A stretch of DNA of 7,258 nucleotides, from the NCBI GenBank assembly GCA_011042705.1, contig DRBW01000147.1, positions 1 through 7,258 of the forward strand, written 5' to 3'. The notes beneath the pieces were generated by a model. It ran no database searches, was not told the DNA's origin, and worked only from the letters and a program-made list of their open reading frames with translations. The stretch's first letter is position 1. The number at the start of each line of letters is the position of its first letter. Positions 1 to 6,135 of the stretch are shown piece after piece. The translations under genes were made by a program, and so were the position numbers. This DNA is from Caldifarciminota bacterium. GTDB lineage: Bacteria > Hydrothermota > Hydrothermia > B15-G9 > DRBW01.

Positions 1-40
1 GGAATTTCTTATTTTTGATTTGAAGCCGGCGGGATGCCCT

Positions 41-793
41 TTAGAGCTCAGGGACGTTCAGTATGAGATCGAGCATGTGGCTCGAGCGCTGGTCGTGAGG
101 ATTGAGCTCCAGTGCCTTCTTGAAGCACTTCATGGCGTTCTGTATGTCAGCCAGGGCGAAATAGGACATTCCCATGTGGTAGTACACGGCGGTGTTTTCG
201 GGACACAGCTCAGCTACCTTCTTGAAGTGCTCGAGGGCCTCCCTGAACCTGCCCTTCGCGTTGAGGGAAACCCCGATCTGGTAGTATGCGATTATCGATT
301 CGGGATTCTTCTCCAGCAGGGTCTTGAAGCTCTCGATGGATTTGTCCACATCTCCCCGGTGGTAATAGACGATGCCGAGCCAGTAATGGGCCATTATGAA
401 ATCCGGATTTATTTCGAGGCACTTCTTCAGGGATCTGATGGCCTTGTCTATCATGCCCCGGCGGTAGTAAGCTATTCCCAGGGAGTAGTGAACGTCAGCG
501 AAGTCGGGATAGAGCTCGATGCACTTCCTGTACTCCTCTATCGCCTTGTTGATCTGGCCCATCAGGTAATAGAGTTCGCCCAGATTTTTATGAAGAATCG
601 GATCGTTGGGGTCAGCCTCTCTGGCCTTCTCGCACATCTCCGCGGCTGAGCGGATCTTGGCCTTCGCCCTGAATTCGCGGGCTTTGCTCTTGTAATACTC
701 CGGCGTGGGTTCCTCCACAAGCCTGGATCCACAGATAGGACAGTAGAAATATTCCTCGGGCCATTCCCGGCCGCATTTCTCACAGAGACGCAT
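41..793 (-). CDS. Zinc-ribbon + TPR repeat protein (function unknown)
   Basis: This 250-residue soluble protein has no enzyme motif that I recognise. The N-terminus carries a small zinc ribbon of two CxxC knuckles, C4/C7 and C18/C21 (CEKCG and CPICG), with 10 residues between them. After a charged linker (about 28-50) comes an array of 34-residue tetratricopeptide repeats covering about 51-234. The first unit is degenerate and five clear ones follow, each with the G-Y/A and terminal NP/YP signature (for example LGELYYLMGQINKAIEEY at 71-88). There is no signal peptide or membrane segment, so it is probably a cytoplasmic protein-binding scaffold. The ATG is preceded by AGGGGGT with 6 nt between the G run and the start, and this site overlaps the TAG stop of the dehydrogenase gene upstream. 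The gene is therefore the last visible member of the TCA operon. A regulatory or assembly role for the neighbouring enzymes is possible but only inferred from position; it may simply be read through. Confidence 0.9.
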   Translation of the reverse strand: MRLCEKCGREWPEEYFYCPICGSRLVEEPTPEYYKSKAREFRAKAKIRSAAEMCEKAREADPNDPILHKNLGELYYLMGQINKAIEEYRKCIELYPDFADVHYSLGIAYYRRGMIDKAIRSLKKCLEINPDFIMAHYWLGIVYYHRGDVDKSIESFKTLLEKNPESIIAYYQIGVSLNAKGRFREALEHFKKVAELCPENTAVYYHMGMSYFALADIQNAMKCFKKALELNPHDQRSSHMLDLILNVPEL

Positions 794-803
794 AAATTAC
801 CCC

Positions 804-1886
804 CTAAAACTTTGCCTCTACACCCAATTCTTTCCCTATTTCCTTTATGTTATCGTAAACTTTGTGATAGAGCCAGACCTCCTCGGTATTTTCTCTTTCC
901 TTCTCAAATTCCTTCTCGCCGTGGATATATATCCGGTCGTAACCCTCTCTCTTCGTGGAGTTTCTCAAAGTAGAGAAGAGGTGGTCCATCCCCCTTTCAA
1001 GCTCCTCTCTCGTCACGAAGATCTCGGGGTCTATGCAGGCGAAAAAGTGGCATACATCGGGGGGCTGGCCCTTTTTGCCGTAAACGTCAAGAGCTGTCGA
1101 GCCTCCCGAAAGGACGCCGGAAAATATGTCGACGAGGAGCGAGAGCCCGTATCCCTTATGTCCCCCTGTTTCCTCTTCGGCTCCACCGAGGGGCAGAAGC
1201 CCTCCTCCCCTCCTCTCCAGGAGGTTCTGCAGGACTAACGACGGGTCATCGGTGGGGTTACCTTTTTCGTCGGTGGCCCATACCAGGGGGATCTTCTTGC
1301 CCTTTCTGTTGTAAACCTCCAATTTGCCCCTCGGTACGGTGCTCGTGGCCATGTCCAGCACGTAGGCGCCCTCTTTTCCTCCAGGGACCGCCACGCTGAT
1401 GGGATTTGTACCGAGAACGGCATCCTTGCCGAAAGTCGGAACGACGAGAGGCGCTGAATTGGTAATGGAGATCCCTATCAAGCCCTCCTCCAGAGCCATC
1501 AGGGAGTAGTAGGCGGCGATTCCATAGTGGTTCGAGTTGCGAATGGTTGCCATACAGATACTGTTTTCCTTTGCCTTCTCGATGCAGCGTTTCATCGTTT
1601 TGTAGCCGACGACCTGCCCGAGACCTGCGTCTCCATCCACCACGAGGGAAACGGGGGTCTCCTTGACGGTCTTTATGTTCGGCCTGGGATTCATTATCCC
1701 GTCTTTAATTCCCTTGACGTACCTGACGAGCCTGGCGACGCCGTGGGACTCGATACCCCTTCTATCTGCCCTGATCAGCACGTCAGCCGTTATGTGGGCA
1801 TCTTCCTCGGGGACTCCGAGCTTCATAAACACGGAAGAGACGAACTCTTCCAGGTCTTTTATCCTGACCCGTTTGTATTCGTCCAT
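804..1886 (-). CDS. Ldh2/MDH2-family NAD(P)-dependent malate/L-lactate dehydrogenase
   Basis: This 360-residue protein is full length for the Ldh_2 family, a 2-hydroxyacid oxidoreductase fold unrelated to classical Rossmann-type MDH/LDH. Family marks in order are RGIESHGV (43-50, with the conserved His48 thought to be catalytic), GLGQVVGY (88-95), RNSNHYGIAAYY (116-127), LGTNPISVAVP (158-168), DMATS (178-182), PRGKLEVYNRKGKKIP (185-200) and GGHKGYGLSLLVDIFSG (241-257). The family includes malate, lactate, sulfolactate, ureidoglycolate and diketogulonate reductases, and sequence alone does not settle the substrate. Position after citrate synthase, an aconitase-type enzyme and isocitrate dehydrogenase makes malate/oxaloacetate the best guess. 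The gene starts one base after the TAA of the isocitrate dehydrogenase gene. Its ribosome site (GGGGG, 5 nt from the ATG) lies inside the last codons of that gene, which suggests translational coupling. Confidence 0.93.
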   Translation of the reverse strand: MDEYKRVRIKDLEEFVSSVFMKLGVPEEDAHITADVLIRADRRGIESHGVARLVRYVKGIKDGIMNPRPNIKTVKETPVSLVVDGDAGLGQVVGYKTMKRCIEKAKENSICMATIRNSNHYGIAAYYSLMALEEGLIGISITNSAPLVVPTFGKDAVLGTNPISVAVPGGKEGAYVLDMATSTVPRGKLEVYNRKGKKIPLVWATDEKGNPTDDPSLVLQNLLERRGGGLLPLGGAEEETGGHKGYGLSLLVDIFSGVLSGGSTALDVYGKKGQPPDVCHFFACIDPEIFVTREELERGMDHLFSTLRNSTKREGYDRIYIHGEKEFEKERENTEEVWLYHKVYDNIKEIGKELGVEAKF

Positions 1887-1887
1887 T

Positions 1888-3108
1888 TTAACCCCCTATT
1901 TTTTCTATGTTCTCGGCGATGGCCTTGCCAAACTCGGATGTCCTGATGGGCTCCACATCGCCGAGCTGTCTTGCAAGGTCATAGGTTACCTTTTTCTCCA
2001 GGATGGTCTTTTCAATGGCCTTCTTTATGAGGTCAGCCGCCTCGTTGAAGCCTATATACTCGAGAAGCATGACCCCCGAGAGAATGAGGGAGCTGGGATT
2101 TACCTTATCCAGCCCGGCGTACTTGGGGGCCGTACCGTGGGTCGCCTCGAAGAGGGCAGTGAAATCGCCTATGTTGGCGCCCGGGGCCATCCCGAGCCCG
2201 CCCACCTGTGCAGCGGCCGCATCAGAGAGGTAGTCGCCATTGAGGTTGGGAAGGGCAATCACGTCATACTCATCGGGCCTGGTCAAAAGCTGCTGGAGCA
2301 TGTTGTCGGCAATCCTGTCCTTTATGACGATCTTGCCCTCGGCCGATTTGCCCGCCTTGACCTCTTCTTCCGTCACAGTAACGTTGGGGAATTCCTCCCT
2401 GGCGAGCTCGTAAGCCCAGTCTCTGAAGGCGCCCTCGGTGTATTTCATTATGTTGCCCTTGTGAACGATGGTGATGCTCTTCCTGCCGTTTTCAATGGCG
2501 TATTTAATGGCTTTCCTGACCAATCTCTTTGTAGCGAATTCGCTTATGGGTTTTATTCCGATTCCCGAGTCCCTCCTTATCTTCACTCCGAGCTCCCTCT
2601 CGAGGAAGTCTATGACCTTGAGAGCTTCTTCGGTTCCACGCGGCCACTCGATTCCGGCATAGACATCTTCCGTATTTTCCCTGAAAACGACGATGTTGAG
2701 CTTCTCCGGGTGTTTCACCGGAGAGGGAACGCCCTTTATCCAGCTCACGGGCCGGACACAGGCATAGAGGTCCAGAACCTGCCTCAGGGTCACGTTCAGG
2801 CTTCTATAGCCGCCTCCGACGGGCGTTGTGAGTGGACCCTTTATCGCGACCACATACTCTCTTATGGCGTCGAAGGTTTCCTGGGGAAGCAGTTCTCCCT
2901 TTTCTTTGAGGGCTTTCTCACCGGCCAGGATCTCTTTCCACACGATCCCCTTCTTGCCCCTGTATGCCACCTCCACGGCCTTGTTCCAGACGATCATGCT
3001 CGCCCTCATTATGTCGGGTCCCACACCGTCTCCCTCGATGTAGGGGATAATCGGGAAATCCGGCACCGTAAGTTTTCCGTCGACGACCCTTATTTTCTCG
3101 CCCTGCAT
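1888..3108 (-). CDS. icd: Isocitrate dehydrogenase, NADP-dependent
   Basis: This enzyme oxidatively decarboxylates isocitrate to 2-oxoglutarate and CO2. The 406-residue protein aligns by eye almost end to end with E. coli Icd (416 residues). Matching blocks are IIPYIEGDGVGPD (20-32), AIKGPLTTPVGGGYRSLNV (88-106), SPVKHPE (129-135), FRENTEDVYAGIEW (142-155), VHKGNIMKYTEGAF (215-228), NLNGDYLSDAAAAQVGG (288-304) and HGTAPKYAG (324-332). Ser103 in RSLNVTLRQ corresponds to the substrate-binding Ser113 of E. coli, and Asn105 to Asn115. The residues that fix NADP preference in E. coli (Lys344, Tyr345, Tyr391, Arg395) are matched here by Lys329, Tyr330, Tyr376 and Arg380, so NADP use is likely. These features separate it from isopropylmalate and homoisocitrate dehydrogenases. 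The start is set by GGAGG 6 nt upstream of the ATG, within the last codons of the hydro-lyase small-subunit gene, whose stop is one base before this start. Confidence 0.97.
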   Translation of the reverse strand: MQGEKIRVVDGKLTVPDFPIIPYIEGDGVGPDIMRASMIVWNKAVEVAYRGKKGIVWKEILAGEKALKEKGELLPQETFDAIREYVVAIKGPLTTPVGGGYRSLNVTLRQVLDLYACVRPVSWIKGVPSPVKHPEKLNIVVFRENTEDVYAGIEWPRGTEEALKVIDFLERELGVKIRRDSGIGIKPISEFATKRLVRKAIKYAIENGRKSITIVHKGNIMKYTEGAFRDWAYELAREEFPNVTVTEEEVKAGKSAEGKIVIKDRIADNMLQQLLTRPDEYDVIALPNLNGDYLSDAAAAQVGGLGMAPGANIGDFTALFEATHGTAPKYAGLDKVNPSSLILSGVMLLEYIGFNEAADLIKKAIEKTILEKKVTYDLARQLGDVEPIRTSEFGKAIAENIEKIGG

Positions 3109-3109
3109 C

Positions 3110-3613
3110 TTAATCCTCCAGTTTGAAATCGCCGTATTTCAGGATGTGATCCTCTATGCCGCCGTCCTCTATTATGTTGAGCATGAATTTCGGAAGCGGC
3201 GTCGCCTGGATCTCGATGCCTTTCGTCAGGTCTTTTACCAGGCCTTTCTCGAGGTCGATCTCCAGAATATCGCCGTCGTCGATGGGATCGGTGTCGCACT
3301 CGAGGAGAGGAAGGCCGATGTTGACGGCGTTCCTGAAAAATATCCTGGCGAAGGACTTGGCGAGAATGCAGGATACTCCCGCAATTTTTATAATCCTCGG
3401 CGCGTGTTCCCTCGATGATCCGAGGCCGAAGTTCCTCCCCGCCACTATTATGTCGCCCTTCTGGACCTTTTTGGCGAACTCGGGGTCCGCGTCCTCTAAA
3501 ACGTGTTTTGCAAGCTCGGGCAGATTGGTTCTAAGGTGGAAGTACCTGCCCGGCGCGATGTGATCTGTGGAAATGTCATCTCCGAACTTGAAGGCTCTGC
3601 CTTTCAAAATCAT
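3110..3613 (-). CDS. Aconitase-family hydro-lyase, small (swivel) subunit; LeuD/HacB-like, probable aconitase subunit
   Basis: This 167-residue protein is a stand-alone swivel domain of the split aconitase/isopropylmalate isomerase/homoaconitase group, at the length typical of archaeal-type LeuD/HacB. It starts KGRAFKFGDDISTDHIAPG (4-22) and then has the family GSSRE motif at 65-69 and the LAKSFARIFFRNAVNIGLP block (84-102). Two details stand out. The TDHIAP segment resembles the TTDHISPAG of monomeric aconitases more than the TDxIIP of ordinary LeuD. The substrate-recognition loop reads RYFHLRT (23-29), which keeps the LRT of methanogen homoaconitase but is two residues longer. The usual Cys before GSSRE is Leu64. 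It should pair with the large subunit encoded just upstream. Together they would interconvert citrate and isocitrate, judging from the flanking citrate synthase and isocitrate dehydrogenase genes. Homoaconitase or isopropylmalate isomerase activity remains possible. A strong AGGAGGT site overlaps the large-subunit stop codon. Confidence 0.93.
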   Translation of the reverse strand: MILKGRAFKFGDDISTDHIAPGRYFHLRTNLPELAKHVLEDADPEFAKKVQKGDIIVAGRNFGLGSSREHAPRIIKIAGVSCILAKSFARIFFRNAVNIGLPLLECDTDPIDDGDILEIDLEKGLVKDLTKGIEIQATPLPKFMLNIIEDGGIEDHILKYGDFKLED

Positions 3614-3617
3614 GTTG

Positions 3618-3625
3618 ACCTCCTA
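3618..3625 (-). promoter_or_regulatory. Ribosome binding site of the hydro-lyase small subunit, overlapping the large-subunit stop
   Basis: The minus-strand sequence TAGGAGGT contains both the TAG stop codon of the large subunit (3623-3625) and a near-perfect Shine-Dalgarno core, 5 nt from the small-subunit ATG at 3613. A ribosome ending on the large subunit sits on the binding site of its partner, an arrangement that can help keep the two subunits in balance. Confidence 0.8.
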
Positions 3626-4876
3626 CAGGTATTCCCTGGGATCGGCGATCTCCCCCTTTATTGCTGTGGCAGCGGCCGTAGCAGGAGAGGCGAGATAGAT
3701 GAAAGCGTTGGGGTTGCCCATTCTGCCCTTGAAGTTCCTGTTCTGGGTGGACAGCACCTTTTCCCCGTCGGCGAGTACTCCCTGGTGGATTCCTACGCAG
3801 GGCCCGCAGCCCGGAGAAAGCACAGCTCCGCCTGCCTCAACGAAGACCTCCAGGATGCCTTCTTTAAGGGCTTTCAGGTAGACGTTTCTCGATGCAGGGA
3901 TCACTATGAGCCTCACTCCCTTTGCCACTTTCTTCCCCCTCAATATTTCGGCTGCGATGCGGAGGTCCTCGATCCTCCCGTTGGTGCAGGTGCCGATGTA
4001 TACCTGATCGATCTTGACGCCCTTTGCCTCGCTTATGGGTCTGGTGTTGTCAACCGTGTGGGGGAATGAGACCTGAGGCTCTATCCCGCTCACGTCGATC
4101 TCATAGGTCTTCTCATAGACGGCGTCGGGGTCGGGCTTTATCTCCCTGAAATCCGATTCCCTGTTTCTCTCCCTCAGATAAGCCCTTGTGGTCTCATCGG
4201 TGGCGATGAGTCCGGTTTTGGCGCCTGCCTCGACGGCCATGTTAGTAAGGGTGAAACGTGACTCCATCGACATGTTCTCAATGACTTCCCCCTCGAATTC
4301 CATGGCCTTGTAGGTGGCGCCGTCGGCCCCTATCATTCCGATGATGTAGAGGATAAGGTCCTTTGCGAACACGCCGCCGGGCATTTTGCCCTTCAGGACG
4401 AAACGGTGGGTCTCGGGGACCTTCATCCAGACCTTGCCGAGCCCAAAGGCTATCGCCACGTCGGTGGAACCCATTCCCGTGGCGAAGGCACCCAGAGCTC
4501 CCGATGTGCAGGTGTGGGAATCGGCACCCACAACAACGTCGCCCGGCTTGACGAAATCCTCGACGAGCCTCTGATGGCAGATTCCCTCGCCCACTTCAGA
4601 CAGAGCGGCCCCGTATTTGTCGGCGAACTCCCTCAGGATCTTGTGGGCGTTGGAGAGCTCCTTTCTGGGACTCGGCGCCGCGTGATCGATGAAGAGAATC
4701 GACCTTTCGGGATTGGCAAGGGCCTTCAGTTTCATCCTGTTGAAGGCTTCCACCGCAAGGGGACCGGTGCCGTCCTGGACCATCGCCACGTCCACGCGCG
4801 CTATTATCAGATCGCCGCTTTTGACGTCTTTTCCGGCGTGTTCGCTTAATATCTTCTCTGCGATTGTTTTTCCCAT
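3623..4876 (-). CDS. Aconitase-family hydro-lyase, large (4Fe-4S) subunit; LeuC/HacA-like, probable aconitase subunit
   Basis: This 417-residue large subunit belongs to the short, archaeal-type LeuC/homoaconitase branch. It begins with the conserved MGKTIAEKILSEHAGKD and contains DVAMVQDGTGPLA (29-41), GADSHTCTSGALGAFATGMGS (117-137), IGTCTNGR (294-301), SPGCGPC (354-360) and NRNFKGRMG (379-387). Cys297, Cys357 and Cys360 are the expected three ligands of the 4Fe-4S cluster that binds substrate in this family. The swivel domain is missing because it is encoded by the next gene, 9 nt downstream. Pipelines will probably name this 3-isopropylmalate dehydratase. The operon contains neither leuA/leuB-like nor homocitrate synthase genes but does contain citrate synthase and isocitrate dehydrogenase, so citrate/isocitrate is the likely substrate; this is inference from context. 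The gene has no good ribosome site: the nearest purine run is 13 nt from the ATG. It begins 7 nt after the citrate synthase stop, so translation is probably coupled. Confidence 0.94.
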   Translation of the reverse strand: MGKTIAEKILSEHAGKDVKSGDLIIARVDVAMVQDGTGPLAVEAFNRMKLKALANPERSILFIDHAAPSPRKELSNAHKILREFADKYGAALSEVGEGICHQRLVEDFVKPGDVVVGADSHTCTSGALGAFATGMGSTDVAIAFGLGKVWMKVPETHRFVLKGKMPGGVFAKDLILYIIGMIGADGATYKAMEFEGEVIENMSMESRFTLTNMAVEAGAKTGLIATDETTRAYLRERNRESDFREIKPDPDAVYEKTYEIDVSGIEPQVSFPHTVDNTRPISEAKGVKIDQVYIGTCTNGRIEDLRIAAEILRGKKVAKGVRLIVIPASRNVYLKALKEGILEVFVEAGGAVLSPGCGPCVGIHQGVLADGEKVLSTQNRNFKGRMGNPNAFIYLASPATAAATAIKGEIADPREYL

Positions 4877-4883
4877 AGTTCGA

Positions 4884-6038
4884 TTACTGCCTTTTTTCTA
4901 TCGGAATGTATTCCACATCAATGGGGCCGTTGTAAATGGCCCTGGGCCTGAAGATCCTGTTCGCCTCGAGGTATTCCATGATATGCGCAGTCCAGCCGAC
5001 CACCCTCGAGAGAGCGAAGATCGGGGTGAAGAGGTCGCGGGGTATGCCCATGTGGTGGTAGACCATTCCCGAATAAAAGTCCACATTGGGGAAAATGCCC
5101 TTCTTCCCGACTTCCCTTATCATTATCTTTTCGATTTCCTCGCCCATCCGATACCAGAGAGTGTCGCCCTTCTTCTCCGAGAGCTCCCTGGCATATCTTT
5201 TTAGGATTCTTGCCCTGGGATCATAGGCCTTGTAAACTCTGTGGCCGAATCCCATGATCTTCCTGTGAGCCTTAAGGGCATCGAGGACGTATTTCTCGAC
5301 GTTCTCGAGAGAGCCGATCTCCTCAAGCATGTAGAGCACTCTCGTGTTGGCTCCTCCGTGGAGGGGTCCCTTCAGCGTCCCGATGGCGGAGACCACAGCC
5401 GAATAGAGGTCGCTCAGGGTGGACGCGGTGACCATGGCCGAGAAGGTGGAGGCGTTCATACCGTGCTCGGCGTGAAGGATCAGGGCGACGTCCATTATCC
5501 TCTCGATCTGCGGATCGGGCACCTCTCCGAACAACATATAGAGGAAGTTGGCGGCGTGAGAGAGGTCATCCCTCGGGGGTATGGGATCTTTGCCGCTCCT
5601 CAGCCTGTGATAGGCCGATATTATCGTCGGGATCTTTGCCGTCATCTTTATCGAATGGCGTACGTTGACCTCTCTGTTGGGATTTTTTACCTCGGGGTCG
5701 GACATTCCCAGAAGCGATACGGCCGTCCTCAGGACGTCCATTGGATCGGCGTCCCTGGGGAATTTCCGCATATGGTCGATTATGTCGTCGGAAAGGGGTC
5801 TCTCCTTGACGAGCTTATCCTTCAGGTCATCGAGCTCCTTTACGGTCGGCAACTTACCGAACCAGAGAAGATAGGCCGTCTCTTCGAAAGTGGAATACTC
5901 GGCCATCTGCTCGATGGGAATGCCTCTGTAGATCAATTTTCCTTCTTCTCCATCAATACAGGCGATGGAGGTGATGGACGCTGTCACCCCCTCGAGGCCT
6001 CTTGCATATTTCATTTCACCGGCAAATTCGCAACCCAT
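4884..6038 (-). CDS. gltA: Citrate synthase (short, archaeal/Gram-positive-like type)
   Basis: This enzyme condenses oxaloacetate with acetyl-CoA to give citrate. The 384-residue protein has the size of the short dimeric citrate synthases found in Bacillus and Thermoplasma. It begins with GLEGVTASITSIACIDGEEGKL and YRGIPIEQMAEYSTFEE near the N-terminus. Further motifs are LILHAEHGMNAS (186-197), GPLHGGAN (224-231), MGFGHRVYKAYDPRA (262-276), FPNVDFYSG (316-324) and the C-terminal RPRAIYNGP (364-372). The catalytic triad expected for the family is present as His227, His266 and Asp320. The short family also includes 2-methylcitrate synthases, and the two cannot be separated with certainty by eye; the downstream isocitrate dehydrogenase favours citrate. 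The start is well supported by AAAGGAGG 6 nt before the ATG. It is the first gene of the cluster, behind a candidate promoter in the 97-nt gap upstream. Confidence 0.97.
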   Translation of the reverse strand: MGCEFAGEMKYARGLEGVTASITSIACIDGEEGKLIYRGIPIEQMAEYSTFEETAYLLWFGKLPTVKELDDLKDKLVKERPLSDDIIDHMRKFPRDADPMDVLRTAVSLLGMSDPEVKNPNREVNVRHSIKMTAKIPTIISAYHRLRSGKDPIPPRDDLSHAANFLYMLFGEVPDPQIERIMDVALILHAEHGMNASTFSAMVTASTLSDLYSAVVSAIGTLKGPLHGGANTRVLYMLEEIGSLENVEKYVLDALKAHRKIMGFGHRVYKAYDPRARILKRYARELSEKKGDTLWYRMGEEIEKIMIREVGKKGIFPNVDFYSGMVYHHMGIPRDLFTPIFALSRVVGWTAHIMEYLEANRIFRPRAIYNGPIDVEYIPIEKRQ

Positions 6039-6044
6039 TTTTAG

Positions 6045-6052
6045 CCTCCTTT
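6045..6052 (-). promoter_or_regulatory. Strong ribosome binding site of citrate synthase
   Basis: AAAGGAGG on the minus strand, 6 nt before the ATG at 6038, is close to the ideal Shine-Dalgarno sequence. It fixes the start at MGCEFAGEM rather than the in-frame Met at residue 9. Confidence 0.85.
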
Positions 6053-6061
6053 GAATTCATT

Positions 6062-6090
6062 ATTTTCCCTTAAAATGCATTGTTTGTCAA
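6062..6090 (-). promoter_or_regulatory. Candidate sigma70-type promoter for the citrate synthase operon
   Basis: On the minus strand, a perfect -35 box TTGACA (6085-6090) is followed after exactly 17 nt by GAAAAT (6062-6067), which matches 4 of 6 bases of the TATAAT consensus. Transcription would begin about 10-15 nt upstream of the citrate synthase ribosome site, giving a short leader. The perfect -35 and ideal spacing support the call; the weak -10 box lowers confidence and could mean activator dependence. Confidence 0.55.
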
Positions 6091-6101
6091 GAAAAGCATT
6101 G
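6072..6101 (-). repeat. Direct repeat CAATGC(A)TTTT flanking the -35 box; possible operator
   Basis: Read on the minus strand, CAATGCTTTT (6092-6101) and CAATGCATTTT (6072-6082) lie on either side of TTGACA, about 19-20 bp apart, close to two helical turns. The second copy contains the perfect palindrome AATGCATT (6074-6081). In addition, GTTTGTC (6082-6088) and GACAAGC (6103-6109) on the plus strand form an imperfect inverted repeat with a 14-nt gap overlapping the -35 box. This arrangement could bind a regulator of the TCA operon. No known regulator motif was recognised and short AT-rich repeats can arise by chance. Confidence 0.3.
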
Positions 6102-6135
6102 AGACAAGCAAATTTCTGAGCGTTTTTAGTCAGAT

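Noticed and set aside
1..40. Possible terminator after the TPR gene (GCCGGC palindrome followed by an A-rich stretch on the minus strand)
   Set aside because: Only a 3-bp inverted match is available and there is no U-run directly after it. The region is too short to decide whether the operon ends or continues beyond the window.
1663..3126. Long plus-strand open frame of 487 codons opposite the isocitrate dehydrogenase gene
   Set aside because: It is antisense to a gene with unmistakable family motifs along its full length, its translation shows no recognisable domain, and it runs across the boundary of two real genes. It is a by-product of codon bias.
3110..4876. Reading the hydro-lyase pair simply as leucine biosynthesis leuCD
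   Set aside because: No leuA or leuB-like gene is adjacent; the dehydrogenase next door carries isocitrate and NADP determinants rather than those of LeuB. The leucine role is kept only as an alternative.
5241..6044. Plus-strand open frame of 267 codons opposite citrate synthase
   Set aside because: It lies wholly antisense to citrate synthase with its catalytic motifs intact, and its protein has no recognisable features.
6103..6135. Rho-independent terminator after the glycosyltransferase
   Set aside because: The only stem (TTGTC/GACAA with a 14-nt loop) is short, AT-rich and lacks a following T-run; it fits better as part of the promoter dyad.
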